In this document: piece by piece, positions 38,343-47,715 of the stretch
Layout of the letters: each line of letters starts with the position of its first letter
Numbering within the stretch: position 1 is the stretch's first letter
Assembly (NCBI GenBank): GCA_024104275.1
Contig: JAGGHK010000001.1
Span: 248,001 to 312,000 of the forward strand
DNA length: 64,000 bases
Direction: 5' to 3'
Source of the DNA: Bifidobacterium sp.
GTDB taxonomy: Bacteria; Actinomycetota; Actinomycetes; Actinomycetales; Bifidobacteriaceae
The notes under the pieces: generated by a model
Told to the model about the DNA's origin: nothing
What the model saw: only the letters and a program-made list of their open reading frames with translations
Database searches by the model: none
Translations under genes and position numbers: made by a program

Positions 38343-39566
38343 ATGAAGATTGATTTGCTGACCCGCGAATATCCGCCGCATGTCTATGGCGGTGCCGGTG
38401 TGCATGTCGAAGAATTGTCGAAAGTGCTCGCCGAGCGTGCCGAGGTTACGGTGCGGGCTTTCGACGGTCCCAGAAAACCTGATGAGGTTCCTCAGGTTCC
38501 CGACGGCAGCCTGCGCGTGGTCGGCTATGATGTGCCCGCTGAATTATCGCAAGATAATATGGCTTTGCAGACCTTCGGAGTGGATTTGCAAATGGCCAAT
38601 GATGTCGATGGCGACATCGCCCATGCCCATACGTGGTATGCCTGCCTGGCCGGTCGCTTGGCCCAGCAGATGCACGAAATCCCGCTGGTGGTCACCGCGC
38701 ATAGCCTCGAACCGTTCCGTCCTTGGAAACGCGACCAGCTCGGTGGCGGCTACAACCTGAGCTCATGGGCCGAACGCGACGCGTTCACCCACGCCGACCG
38801 TGTCATTGCGGTCTCCGAAGGCATGAAACAGGACATTCATACGGCCTATCCCACCATCGACACCGCGAAAATCTCGGTGGTCCATAACGGCATCACTGTT
38901 TCTGACTTTGCCACTCCCGGCCCCGACGACCCGGGCTGGAAGGTGTTCGAACGCTACCACATCGACTGCAGCAAGCCGACCTTGTTGTTTGTCGGGCGTG
39001 TCACGCGACAAAAGGGTCTGCCGTATCTTTTGCGGGCCCTCCATCTGATCGACAAGGACATTCAGGTCGTGCTCTGCGCCGGAGCCCCGGATACCAAGGA
39101 ACTCGGCGACGAGGTGCGTTCCTCGTTCGCGGAGCTCAAAGCGGAACGCGGCAACGTCATTTGGATTGAGGCGATGCTTCCTCGTCCTGAGTTGAACGCC
39201 CTCGAACACGGTTGCAGCGCCTTCGTCTGTCCGAGTATCTATGAACCGTTGGGCATCGTCAACCTTGAGGCGATGGCCTGTGGCCTGCCGGTTGTCGCCA
39301 GCGCCACCGGCGGAATTCCCGAAGTCGTGGTAGACGGAGTTACGGGCTATCTGGTTCCGATAGAGCAAAAACGGGACGGCAGCGGCACGCCGTTGCATCC
39401 TGATGATTTCGTACACGATATGGCTTCAGCCATCAACCGTCTGATGGAAAACCCGCAGAGGGCCAAAGCGATGGGTGAGGCGGGCTTCAGACGCGCCCGC
39501 GACCAATTCAGCTGGGAACGCATCGCCGACGAGACCATGGACGTCTACCGTCAAGTTTTGAGTTGA
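38343..39566 (+). CDS. glgA: Glycogen synthase (actinobacterial GlgA)
   Basis: The 407-residue product is the short actinobacterial type of glycogen synthase, a GT-B glycosyltransferase that uses ADP- (or UDP-) glucose. It begins MKIDLLTREYPPHVYGGAGVHV and has VVTAHSLEPFRPWK, LFVGRVTRQKGL, and the donor-site EPLGIVNLEAMACGLPVVAS. It works with GlgC (2731-1490). I chose ATG at 38343 because the family starts there; a TTG nine bases earlier is closer to the weak GAGG at 38326 and cannot be excluded. Related enzymes may make maltose-1-phosphate instead, so the exact acceptor is open. Confidence 0.88.
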   Translation: MKIDLLTREYPPHVYGGAGVHVEELSKVLAERAEVTVRAFDGPRKPDEVPQVPDGSLRVVGYDVPAELSQDNMALQTFGVDLQMANDVDGDIAHAHTWYACLAGRLAQQMHEIPLVVTAHSLEPFRPWKRDQLGGGYNLSSWAERDAFTHADRVIAVSEGMKQDIHTAYPTIDTAKISVVHNGITVSDFATPGPDDPGWKVFERYHIDCSKPTLLFVGRVTRQKGLPYLLRALHLIDKDIQVVLCAGAPDTKELGDEVRSSFAELKAERGNVIWIEAMLPRPELNALEHGCSAFVCPSIYEPLGIVNLEAMACGLPVVASATGGIPEVVVDGVTGYLVPIEQKRDGSGTPLHPDDFVHDMASAINRLMENPQRAKAMGEAGFRRARDQFSWERIADETMDVYRQVLS

Positions 39567-39690
39567 GGTGCGTAAGGCATATTTGGCCGATTGGCTTGAA
39601 AATGTTAAATTTGACAGTGCGGAAGTCATCGGTTCGCTATGTTTCGCAATCAATCGATGAACGCGCAAAGCCAGACAGGAAAGGTACGAC

Positions 39691-39864
39691 ATGTTTCAGT
39701 ATGTGCTGTACGGAATAATCGTTGTCGTTTTCATCGTGGCGACGGCTCTCTGTCTTTCTGCTGCATTGGGTAAAAAGCGGACGTTTCGTACTTTCAAAAT
39801 AGTCGTCGGTTGCTGTCTCTATTTCTTCGCCGTGATCCTTTTGGTAGCAAGTTTCCTCACCTGA
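39691..39864 (+). CDS. 57-residue membrane protein
   Basis: A short frame starts at ATG 39691 after AGGAAAGG and ends at TGA 39862-39864. It encodes two hydrophobic segments (about residues 4-25 and 36-56) separated by a short basic turn, G-K-K-R-T-F-R-T-F-K. The placement between glgA and an ABC ATPase, a fair ribosome-binding site, and a coherent two-helix pattern support it as a real small gene. No family is recognised. Confidence 0.5.
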   Translation: MFQYVLYGIIVVVFIVATALCLSAALGKKRTFRTFKIVVGCCLYFFAVILLVASFLT

Positions 39865-40004
39865 GCCAGCGACTAAGCGTTTTCGGTTCTTCGTCACAAT
39901 ATGGAATGAAGCCATTTTGGGCTACTTTTGCGGATTAGTCTGTGAGAACAAGCATATTCTCGCAATCGAACGCATGATCATGATAAAAGGATGAAGGATG
40001 AAGG

Positions 40005-40865
40005 ATGAACGAAGCTGTTTCGGCGCTGAAACTGACCAATGTGGAATTTCGCAGGAACCGTCGCGTCATTATGACTGACGTGAATCTCGACATCAAACAG
40101 GGCGAGAAATGGGTGCTTTTCGGCCCGAACGGCATCGGCAAGTCAAGCCTCGTGGCGATGATGGCGACCCGTGGGTTTCCCTCGGTGGGCACTGTCGATA
40201 TCCTCGGCAACCGTCTTGGCAAGGTCAACGTCTTTTCCTATCGCAATCGCATCGGTTTGAGTTCGGCTGAATTGTCACGTTCGTTCCCGAACGATGAGGA
40301 TCCACTCGATGTCGTTTTGACGGCGCTGACCGCAACTACAGGCCGGTGGCGTGAGCAGTTCACGGAGGCCGATTACGACAAGGCTCGCGGGTTCATGGCC
40401 ATGTTCGGCATCGAATACCTCGAAGGCAAGCAGATGTTCAAGCTTTCCGAAGGCGAACGCACCCGCGTCCTGATTTGCCGGGCGCTGATGGGCGACCCGG
40501 ATCTGCTGATTCTCGACGAACCGACGACAGGTCTCGATTTGGGAGGCCGAGAGCTGGCGTTGCGCGCGCTGAGCGACATCGGCCGGCACGATACAGACCG
40601 CACAGTGCTGTTGGTGACGCATCGTCTTGAGGAGATCCCGCAGGGCTTCGACCATGTCGCCATTATGGGACGTATGGCTGGAAACGAGACCGATGCACAC
40701 GCCGACAACGTCGCTGGCGCCGATCCTCAGCCTGGCACCATCATCTATACCGGTGACCTTGAGCACGGGTTTACCGCCGAACGCCTCAGCCATATCTTCG
40801 GTCTGCCGCTCAAGGTAACCCACGATCAGGGTCGTTGGTCGGCGTACGCTATCGAAAACGATTGA
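40005..40865 (+). CDS. Stand-alone ABC ATPase (YlmA/ModF-like)
   Basis: The 286-residue product is a single ABC nucleotide-binding domain with Walker A GPNGIGKSS, signature LSEGERTRV, Walker B LLILDEPTTGLDLGG, and the switch histidine in LLVTHRLEEIPQGFDH. The EIPQGFDH phrase is typical of YlmA-type ATPases. No permease or solute-binding protein gene lies nearby, so it may act on its own or serve a distant partner. It is preceded by AAGGATGAAGG, followed by a D-lactate-dehydrogenase-like gene 54 bp later. Confidence 0.85.
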   Translation: MNEAVSALKLTNVEFRRNRRVIMTDVNLDIKQGEKWVLFGPNGIGKSSLVAMMATRGFPSVGTVDILGNRLGKVNVFSYRNRIGLSSAELSRSFPNDEDPLDVVLTALTATTGRWREQFTEADYDKARGFMAMFGIEYLEGKQMFKLSEGERTRVLICRALMGDPDLLILDEPTTGLDLGGRELALRALSDIGRHDTDRTVLLVTHRLEEIPQGFDHVAIMGRMAGNETDAHADNVAGADPQPGTIIYTGDLEHGFTAERLSHIFGLPLKVTHDQGRWSAYAIEND

Positions 40866-40919
40866 TTTCTGTGGTTATAAAGTATTTTCATTAAAAATGC
40901 AGAGAAGAAAGGGACAACT

Positions 40920-41924
40920 ATGAAAGTCCTTCTTTACAACATCCGCCCGGAGGGCCAGGATTATGCCAACGAATGGATGAGGAACCATCCCGAGGACGAG
41001 CTGGTGACGATGCCGGACGATCTGACGCTCGAGACGGTCGGCATGGCCAAAGGCCACGGCTATGATGCCGTCAGCCTGCAGCAGGTTCCCGATGTCGCCG
41101 ACGAGGAAATCTATAAGAGGCTGGTCGACTACGACATCCATCACATCGCGCTGCGAACGGTCGGTTTTGATATTCTCAATCTTGATTATGTGAGGAAATA
41201 CCATATTCTGGTCACCCATACCCCGGCTTATTCGCCGCGTGCGGTCGCTGAGAACACACTCGCTTCGGTCATGTATCTGCTGCGTCATTACGGCCAGATT
41301 CTGGGCAATGAACGCAAGGGTGATTTCGTTCGCGTTTCAGAGGAAATGAGCGACGAAATCTATCACAAGACCGTCGGCATTATCGGCGTCGGCCGCATCG
41401 GTTCCGCCGTGGCCGAGCTTTTCCACGCGTTGGGCGCCACCGTCATCGGCAACGACCTGATCACCAACGCCGCGAACGATGCGTTCCTCGAATACACCGA
41501 TTTCGACACCGTGGTGCGCGAGGCCGATATCCTGACGCTGCACACCCCGCTCGAGCCCTATATGGTCGGTATGATCGGCGCCGAGCAGTTCAGGATGATG
41601 AAGAATACGGCGTTCATCGTCAACCAGGCGCGCGGCCCGCTTATCGATACACAGGCCCTGATTGCGGCGCTCAAGAACCACGAGATCGCCGGTGCCGCCA
41701 TCGACGTCTTCGCTGAGGAAACCGATCTGTTCATGAAGCGGTTCGACAACGAATCCCAGTTGCCCCAGTTCTATCGCGAGCTCAAGGCGATGGACAACGT
41801 CATCATCACCCCGCATTCCGCCTTCTACACCAAGACTTCGGTGCGCAACATGGTCATGCACAGCATGACCGACGTCAAACGCGTTACCGAAGGCAAGGAG
41901 CCGGTCTACAAGCTGGACTACTGA
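40920..41924 (+). CDS. D-2-hydroxyacid dehydrogenase (D-lactate dehydrogenase-like)
   Basis: The 334-residue product has the NAD-binding GVGRIGSAVAELF near residue 157, the arginine, glutamate and histidine of the family active site in NQARGPLID, DVFAEE and HSAFYTKTS, and the flexible hinge. It probably reduces pyruvate or a related 2-keto acid to the D-hydroxyacid. Bifidobacteria make mainly L-lactate, so a role in amino-acid keto acids such as phenylpyruvate is possible. The gene ends just before a strong terminator and follows the ABC ATPase. Confidence 0.87.
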   Translation: MKVLLYNIRPEGQDYANEWMRNHPEDELVTMPDDLTLETVGMAKGHGYDAVSLQQVPDVADEEIYKRLVDYDIHHIALRTVGFDILNLDYVRKYHILVTHTPAYSPRAVAENTLASVMYLLRHYGQILGNERKGDFVRVSEEMSDEIYHKTVGIIGVGRIGSAVAELFHALGATVIGNDLITNAANDAFLEYTDFDTVVREADILTLHTPLEPYMVGMIGAEQFRMMKNTAFIVNQARGPLIDTQALIAALKNHEIAGAAIDVFAEETDLFMKRFDNESQLPQFYRELKAMDNVIITPHSAFYTKTSVRNMVMHSMTDVKRVTEGKEPVYKLDY

Positions 41925-41936
41925 AGTATAGTGCCA

Positions 41937-41984
41937 AAAGGAATCTAAGCACAAAAATCGACCGATTTTATGCTTAGATTCCTT
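41937..41984 (+). terminator. Terminator of the hydroxyacid dehydrogenase gene
   Basis: AAAGGAATCTAAGCA pairs with TGCTTAGATTCCTTT and an inner AAAATCG/CGATTTT pair extends the stem. TTTTGTTG follows. It starts 13 bp after the stop codon. Confidence 0.9.
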
Positions 41985-42095
41985 TTTGTTGTGCATTGAT
42001 GTCATCGAGACGCCGTGAGAACATAAAACGAGGTGCCGGCAATCATTTTCCGTCGGCCATCGGTTTGTGTGTTCATGGGACGACAAGGAGCGGGT

Positions 42096-43289
42096 ATGCC
42101 GAGACGCGGGGCGTTGCAAGCGGGGGAGAAGGTCCAGTTCACGGATCGCAAGGGCAAGAAGATCACCGACCAGCTTGTCGCCGGTGGCTCCACCCAGACC
42201 GACCACGGCATCATCCTCCATGACGACGTCATCGGCTCGACTGAAGGCATCATCGTCACTACTGTTACATCGAAGCGAGAGACACAGATAAGCGGTGGCA
42301 CACCCGGTCACGATAAGCCGAAGCCGTGGAAGGCGGCCCGTGCCATCGGAGGTTGGGATTACACGGTCATGCGGCCTAGGCTTGCGGACTATGTGCTTTC
42401 CATGCCGCGCGGTGCACAGATCATGTATCCGAAGGACATCGCCCAGGTCATCCAGCTCGGTGATATACGAAGTGGCCTGAATGTGCTGGAATCCGGTGCC
42501 GGCAGTGGTGCCATGAGCCTCAACCTGCTCGACGCCGTGGGGGAGCAAGGCCACTTGACCACCATTGAGATGCGTCCCGAATTTGCCAAAATAGCCGAGG
42601 CCAATGCGACGCTCTATTACGGCAGGCGACCCGAATGGTGGAATCTGCTGACCGGTGATTTCGACACAGTTGCCGCAAAGCTTGCCGATAATATTGAATC
42701 TACGGATAATCTTACTGTTTATGAAAAAGTCGCTGTTGATTTGGTAGAGCAGAGAGATACAGTCAACGATAAAGGTTCGTTATCGGAATCGGCTAATAAT
42801 TCGACGGTAGATTTGACTCAATCTTCTGCTTTGCCATTCGACCGGATTGTTCTCGACATGCTTGACCCATGGAACCGGCTCGAACAGGCCTACCGTGTCA
42901 TCGCTCCCGGCGGTGTGCTCATCGCCTACATCACTACGACCACGCAGATGTCGCGCTTCTGCGAGACGTTGCGCGAGGCTGGTTGCTGGACCGAGCCGGA
43001 AGTGCAAGAGACCTTCGAACGTACATGGAAGGCGCAGGACCTCGCGGTGCGTCCCGACCACCAGATGATCGGCCATACCGGTTTCCTCATCGTCACCCGT
43101 GCGATGGCCCCCGGCTTTAAGGCCCTGCGCAAGCGTGACCGTGCCACCAAAGACACCGTCACCGACATCGATTCCCTGACCGACGAGCAGCAGGCCGAGC
43201 GTCTTGCCGATCTGGAGCTCCGCGACATCAGCGACCGCAAGCTGCGCAAGGTTCTGCGCGACCTTGGCGACCAGTTGCGCGAAATATGA
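42096..43289 (+). CDS. trmI: tRNA (adenine-N1)-methyltransferase TrmI
   Basis: TrmI methylates N1 of A58 in tRNA, using SAM. The 397-residue product has the SAM motif VLESGAGSGAMSLNLL (near 130-145) with the acidic residue in TTIEMRPEF, and DRIVLDMLDPWNRLEQAYRVIAPGGVLIAYITT. An N-terminal beta domain precedes it. Residues about 200-247 are a Ser/Thr/Asn/Asp-rich stretch not expected in the fold. I chose ATG 42096 because AAGGAG lies just upstream; earlier in-frame ATGs exist. In most actinobacteria the gene is near proteasome or ARC genes, but here it is with small membrane genes. Confidence 0.9.
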   Translation: MPRRGALQAGEKVQFTDRKGKKITDQLVAGGSTQTDHGIILHDDVIGSTEGIIVTTVTSKRETQISGGTPGHDKPKPWKAARAIGGWDYTVMRPRLADYVLSMPRGAQIMYPKDIAQVIQLGDIRSGLNVLESGAGSGAMSLNLLDAVGEQGHLTTIEMRPEFAKIAEANATLYYGRRPEWWNLLTGDFDTVAAKLADNIESTDNLTVYEKVAVDLVEQRDTVNDKGSLSESANNSTVDLTQSSALPFDRIVLDMLDPWNRLEQAYRVIAPGGVLIAYITTTTQMSRFCETLREAGCWTEPEVQETFERTWKAQDLAVRPDHQMIGHTGFLIVTRAMAPGFKALRKRDRATKDTVTDIDSLTDEQQAERLADLELRDISDRKLRKVLRDLGDQLREI

Positions 43290-43313
43290 TGGATCGTTGA
43301 GAGGAGGCCAGCC

Positions 43314-43637
43314 ATGATGGGTTGTGAGGGCGGATGCGTGGATCGGCTGGCTTATTTTCTCTTGATTCAGTCCATCCTCTCACTGATCGTGCTGGTGATT
43401 CTCGTCGTGCTGCTGGTCAGGGTGGTGCATGAACGAAGACGTGGCTACTCACGCCGTACACGGTCCATCGCCCGTGTACTAGCCGTTGTCGTGCTGCTAT
43501 GGTTCGTCTATCCGTTATGGACGGTCGCGCAACCGTGGTGGGAGACTTTCTCCGATTGGTCTCGTATGTCTGCTGACATGTTGACGAACGGTTTCAGCGG
43601 CTCTTTGCTCTATGACTGGTTGAGGGGCGTATTCTAG
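43314..43637 (+). CDS. Small two-helix membrane protein of unknown function
   Basis: The 107-residue product has hydrophobic segments at about residues 12-35 and 52-70, joined by a basic stretch HERRRGYSRRTR, so both ends face outward. The N-terminus carries two cysteines in M-M-G-C-E-G-G-C. A strong GAGGAGG precedes the ATG. It starts 24 bp after trmI and is likely co-transcribed. I do not recognise a family. Confidence 0.75.
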   Translation: MMGCEGGCVDRLAYFLLIQSILSLIVLVILVVLLVRVVHERRRGYSRRTRSIARVLAVVVLLWFVYPLWTVAQPWWETFSDWSRMSADMLTNGFSGSLLYDWLRGVF

Positions 43638-43753
43638 GTAACGGAACTGTCTTATAAATAATATTGATAACGACACCTTAAATGGCTTGATGCCCTTTGA
43701 ACGGGATTGTTTGGTAAGATTTCGGTAATCGTCTGTCAATCTCTGGAGGAATT

Positions 43754-46093
43754 ATGTCTGCTCTCACATCGGTTTCCGGTTTCCCGCGCATCGGGCGTGA
43801 CCGCGAATTAAAGAAAGTCATCGAAGGTTACTGGAAAGGAAAGTCCAGCCTCGATGACGTGCGCGCGACCGGCAAGCAGCTGCGTGCCGACCATTGGAAG
43901 CTGCAGGCCGACGCAGGTGTCGATCTCATCCCCAGCAATGATTTCAGTTACTACGACCAGATGCTTGACACCGCCATCCTTCTGAACGTCATTCCGGAAC
44001 GTTATCGTCGTCTTTCCTTCGAGAACGCCGAGGATACGCTGTTCGCGATGGGCCGCGGCTATCAGGGACCGGAAGGCGACGTCACCGCACTGCCGATGAA
44101 GAAGTGGTTCACCACCAACTACCATTATCTGGTTCCCGAAATCGACGCATCGACCGAAATCAAGCTCAATTCCACCGAGCCGTTTGACGAATTCAATGAG
44201 GCCAAAGCCCAGGGCATTCTGACCAAGCCGGTGCTGATCGGCCCGTACACCTTCCTCAAGTTGGCCCGCAACCCGCAGGCCGAAGAGCTTGAACTCGACC
44301 GTGGTCTGGTTGACGCGGTTTCCGGAGTCTACGCCGAAATCCTCCGCAAGTTCGCCGAGATCGGCGCGCAGTGGGTGCAGTTCGACGAGCCGTATCTGGT
44401 GCTCGACAAGGAAGACGGCGACACGGAGCTCTTCAAGGCGCTCTATTCTGCCATCTTGCCCGAGCGTTCCAGCGCCGACGGCAAGAACGTCAAGCTGCTG
44501 CTCAACACTTACTTCGGCAACATCGCCGATATCTATGAGACCGTAAACTCCTTCGGATTCGACGGCGTCGGTCTCGATCTGATCGAAGGACGCGACGAGA
44601 ATCTCGCGGCCATCGAAAAGTATGGTGTCTCCGAAAAAACGACGATTTTCGCGGGTGTCATCAACGGCCGCAACATCTGGCGCAACAACTACGCGCAAAG
44701 CCTCGGTCTGCTCGATGCGCTGCAGACTAAGACCAACAACGTCGCGGTCTCCACCGCTTCCTCGCTGCTGCATGTACCGTTCAGCACGGAAGGCGAGACT
44801 GGACTCAAGCCAGAAGTACGCAAGCACTTCGCCTTTGCCGTCGAGAAGCTTGGAGAGCTGGTCGATGTGGCCAGGTTGGCCAATGCCGATGATACGTTGC
44901 GCAAGGAATCGCAGACGTTGGCCGACAACCAGGCCCTGTTCGACGGCAGCCGCGTGGCACCCGATCAGGCAGTGGCCCAGCGTCTTGCATCGCTCACCGA
45001 CAAGGACTTTGTGCGTCAGCCGGCCCGTGCCGAGCGCCGCAAGCTGCAGCACGAGGAACTGAACCTGCCGGAACTGCCGACCACCACCATCGGCTCCTTC
45101 CCGCAAACTCGTGAGATCCGTTCGATGCGAGCCAAGGCCCGCAAGGGTGAAATCGACCAGAAGACCTATGACGATTTCATCGCCGGACAGATCGATCAGG
45201 TCATCGCCCATCAGGAGCAGATCGGGCTCGACGTGCTGGTTCACGGCGAATTCGAGCGCAACGATATGGTCGAATACTTCGGCCAGCACCTCAACGGCTA
45301 CCTCTTCACGAAGAACGCGTGGGTGCAGTCCTACGGCACCCGCTGCGTCAAGCCCCCGATCGTCTGGGGCGACATCTCGCGCGCCGAGCCGATTACGGTG
45401 CGCTGGAGCAAGTATGCGCAGAGCCGCACCAGGCACGTCGTCAAGGGCATGCTCACCGGCCCGGTCACCATCCTTAACTGGTCTTGGCCGCGCGAGGACA
45501 TCAGCAACGAGCTACAGACCCAGCAGCTTGCCCTGGCCATCCGCGACGAGGTGCTCGACCTTGAGGCTGCTGGCATCAAGGTCATCCAGATCGACGAGGC
45601 CGCACTACGCGAGAAGCTGCCGCTGCGCCGCTCCGACTGGCACAAGAAGTACCTCGACTGGGCGATTCCCGCCTTCCGTCTGGTGCATTCCGCTGTGAAA
45701 CCGACCACGCAGATTCACACGCATATGTGCTATTCCGAGTTCAACGACATCATCAAGGACATCGACAATATGGACGCCGACGTGATTTCGTTTGAAGCTT
45801 CCCGTGGCGATCTCGTTGTGCTCGACGCCATCCACGACGCGCACTTCGAGACCGAGGTTGGTCCGGGCGTCTATGACATCCATTCGCCGCGTATCCCGTC
45901 CACCAAGGAACTGGTCGACCGCATCCACGCGATTCTGAAGAAGGCCGACCCCAGCCGCGTGTGGATCAACCCCGACTGCGGGCTCAAGACCCGCGGCAAC
46001 GAGGAGACCTGGCCGAGCCTCGAACATATGGTTGAGGCCGCCAAGACGGTTCGCGCCGAACTCGCGAACGACTCGCGGGCCTCGCGTAACTAA
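43754..46093 (+). CDS. metE: Cobalamin-independent methionine synthase
   Basis: MetE transfers the methyl group of 5-methyl-tetrahydrofolate triglutamate to homocysteine. The 779-residue product has the N-terminal half with [16 protein letters not shown] and the catalytic C-terminal half with [12 protein letters not shown]. Zinc ligands lie in THMCYSEF (His and Cys), FEASRGD and [10 protein letters not shown] (Cys). GGAGG precedes the ATG. metF follows 85 bp later after an intervening hairpin. Confidence 0.96.
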   Translation: MSALTSVSGFPRIGRDRELKKVIEGYWKGKSSLDDVRATGKQLRADHWKLQADAGVDLIPSNDFSYYDQMLDTAILLNVIPERYRRLSFENAEDTLFAMGRGYQGPEGDVTALPMKKWFTTNYHYLVPEIDASTEIKLNSTEPFDEFNEAKAQGILTKPVLIGPYTFLKLARNPQAEELELDRGLVDAVSGVYAEILRKFAEIGAQWVQFDEPYLVLDKEDGDTELFKALYSAILPERSSADGKNVKLLLNTYFGNIADIYETVNSFGFDGVGLDLIEGRDENLAAIEKYGVSEKTTIFAGVINGRNIWRNNYAQSLGLLDALQTKTNNVAVSTASSLLHVPFSTEGETGLKPEVRKHFAFAVEKLGELVDVARLANADDTLRKESQTLADNQALFDGSRVAPDQAVAQRLASLTDKDFVRQPARAERRKLQHEELNLPELPTTTIGSFPQTREIRSMRAKARKGEIDQKTYDDFIAGQIDQVIAHQEQIGLDVLVHGEFERNDMVEYFGQHLNGYLFTKNAWVQSYGTRCVKPPIVWGDISRAEPITVRWSKYAQSRTRHVVKGMLTGPVTILNWSWPREDISNELQTQQLALAIRDEVLDLEAAGIKVIQIDEAALREKLPLRRSDWHKKYLDWAIPAFRLVHSAVKPTTQIHTHMCYSEFNDIIKDIDNMDADVISFEASRGDLVVLDAIHDAHFETEVGPGVYDIHSPRIPSTKELVDRIHAILKKADPSRVWINPDCGLKTRGNEETWPSLEHMVEAAKTVRAELANDSRASRN

Positions 46094-46115
46094 GTAAGTA
46101 TTCAAGTACTACCAA

Positions 46116-46158
46116 CGTGTGGCCGGCATCAAGCAAAGCAAACGATGCCGGCCACACG
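46116..46158 (+). terminator. Hairpin between metE and metF
   Basis: CGTGTGGCCGGCATC (46116-46130) and GATGCCGGCCACACG (46144-46158) form a perfect 15-bp GC-rich stem with a 13-base loop. It is followed only by ATTTGT, so it may be a partial terminator or an RNA-stability element that sets the metE-to-metF ratio. Confidence 0.6.
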
Positions 46159-46178
46159 ATTTGTCACAGGAGACAGCC

Positions 46179-47030
46179 ATGCATTCGCCGATTTTCTCGC
46201 TCGAGGTATTCCCTCCCAAGCCGCACGCCCCGGTGGGCGCCATCTATGATGCACTTGATGGGCTTCAGGGTCTGAACCCCGACTTCATCTCTGTCACCTA
46301 TCGTCACGGCACCCATGCCGATCGCGTCAAGACCGCCAGGATTGCCCATGCCATCAATTATGACTATCACATCCCGGTCGTGGCTCATCTGACGGCGTTG
46401 TATAGCAGCAAAGCAACGGTGGATGAGGCCTTGGACCTCTACCGTGAGGCCGGTGTCTTTGGCGTGCTGGCGTTGAGGGGCGATTACGTCGAAGGCTGCG
46501 AGCCTTGTGGGGATTTCGAGCACGCCAGTGACCTTGCCGCCTATATCCGCGAGCACGACCCTGATATGCAGATCATGGGTGCGTGCTATCCGGAATGTCA
46601 TCTCGAGTGTTCGTGCTTGGAGGATGATGTCGACAACCTCAAAAAGAAAGTGGATGCGGGCGTCACCCACCTGATCACCCAACTTTTCTACGATAACAAC
46701 GATTTCTATCGTTTTCTCGACCTCGCGCGCTCCAAGGGCATCGATGCGCCGATCGAGGCCGGCATCATGCCCGTACGCAGCGTCAAATCGATCAACAACA
46801 TGACCAAGCGCAACGGTTCCAAGATTCCGCCGGCCGTGCAACGCATCGTCGACAAGTGGGGTGACGATTTGCCGAGCCTACAGCAGGCCGGCATCAACTA
46901 CGCCTCCGAACAGATTTCCGACCTGGTGGCGCACGGAGTCGACGGCATCCATCTTTACACGATGAACCGTGCCGCGCTGGCCCGTCGTATCTGGGCCAAC
47001 GTCGAGTCTCTGTTTACGATCAGCGAGTGA
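46179..47030 (+). CDS. metF: Methylenetetrahydrofolate reductase
   Basis: MetF reduces 5,10-methylene-THF to 5-methyl-THF, the methyl donor used by MetE next to it. The 283-residue FAD protein shows SLEVFPPK near the start, FISVTYR, LALRGD, and the FAD/folate region HLITQLFYDNNDFYRF, ending with GIHLYTMNRA. I chose ATG at 46179 because CAGGAGA lies eight bases upstream; an in-frame start at 46119 would fall inside the metE-metF hairpin. The pair makes methionine without vitamin B12. Confidence 0.94.
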   Translation: MHSPIFSLEVFPPKPHAPVGAIYDALDGLQGLNPDFISVTYRHGTHADRVKTARIAHAINYDYHIPVVAHLTALYSSKATVDEALDLYREAGVFGVLALRGDYVEGCEPCGDFEHASDLAAYIREHDPDMQIMGACYPECHLECSCLEDDVDNLKKKVDAGVTHLITQLFYDNNDFYRFLDLARSKGIDAPIEAGIMPVRSVKSINNMTKRNGSKIPPAVQRIVDKWGDDLPSLQQAGINYASEQISDLVAHGVDGIHLYTMNRAALARRIWANVESLFTISE

Positions 47031-47164
47031 GAGCGTAACAAGCCGGTTTTCAGCGAACGGCAGTTTCCTCGGACATTGATTCGGTTATATTCGCGTTGTT
47101 TGATTTTGCAATACAAGTATCCATGCCAAGGTAGGAGTGCCATCAAAAATACAAACGCCAAGAA

Positions 47165-47554
47165 TCAGTGCGTATGCTTGCGTTTCTTGCCGTTCTTCTT
47201 CTTTCTGGGCGTATGATATTGGGCCGGCCTTGGCTTCTCTTTCTCTTCCTGTTTTGGTCGTAACATCGGAAATCTCGCCAAAAGCCACTGGTGAAGCGGG
47301 GGTATCTTGGCGATTGCGAAACCGGCAATGGTGGCTAGGATGAGCGACCAAGAGGAGATATTGAGCTTAAAGTACATCAGGGCCAAGAAGGCGATAATTA
47401 TGAAGACGCCCGCCCATTGTTGCCAACGATTCTGGGCCTCATCCATCTTGTCTCTGAACGCGGGTACGGCTCCGAAAACGATGCCGATTCCAAATCCGAT
47501 GATGCCTATGATGACTGCGACAACGATATCGATAGTTCCCAAAGTATCTCCCAT
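47165..47554 (-). CDS. Small membrane protein with basic tail, unknown function
   Basis: The 129-residue product has hydrophobic segments at about residues 7-28, 45-63 and 66-82, followed by a proline- and lysine-rich cytoplasmic tail (about 100-129) ending R-K-K-K-N-G-K-K-R-K-H-T-H. It is convergent with metF and divergent from glnE. I do not recognise a family. The tail could contact nucleic acid or anionic lipid; no evidence settles this. Confidence 0.7.
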   Translation of the reverse strand: MGDTLGTIDIVVAVIIGIIGFGIGIVFGAVPAFRDKMDEAQNRWQQWAGVFIIIAFLALMYFKLNISSWSLILATIAGFAIAKIPPLHQWLLARFPMLRPKQEEKEKPRPAQYHTPRKKKNGKKRKHTH

Positions 47555-47715
47555 ATAAATATCTGTTATCTAAAGAATAGCTGATGACCTCCCGACGTTT
47601 GCTTGCGGCTTTATATGATTCCGACAGGTTGAGGCAACCTGATAATTGGCATATCGTATTGGCCGTGGCATTACTCAAACCTGCGACCTGAATAGGGCTT
47701 CTGCGCTTTCAAAGC

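Noticed and set aside
43808..45436. Minus-strand open frame of 542 codons inside metE
   Set aside because: Shadow of metE; no start signal and no domain.
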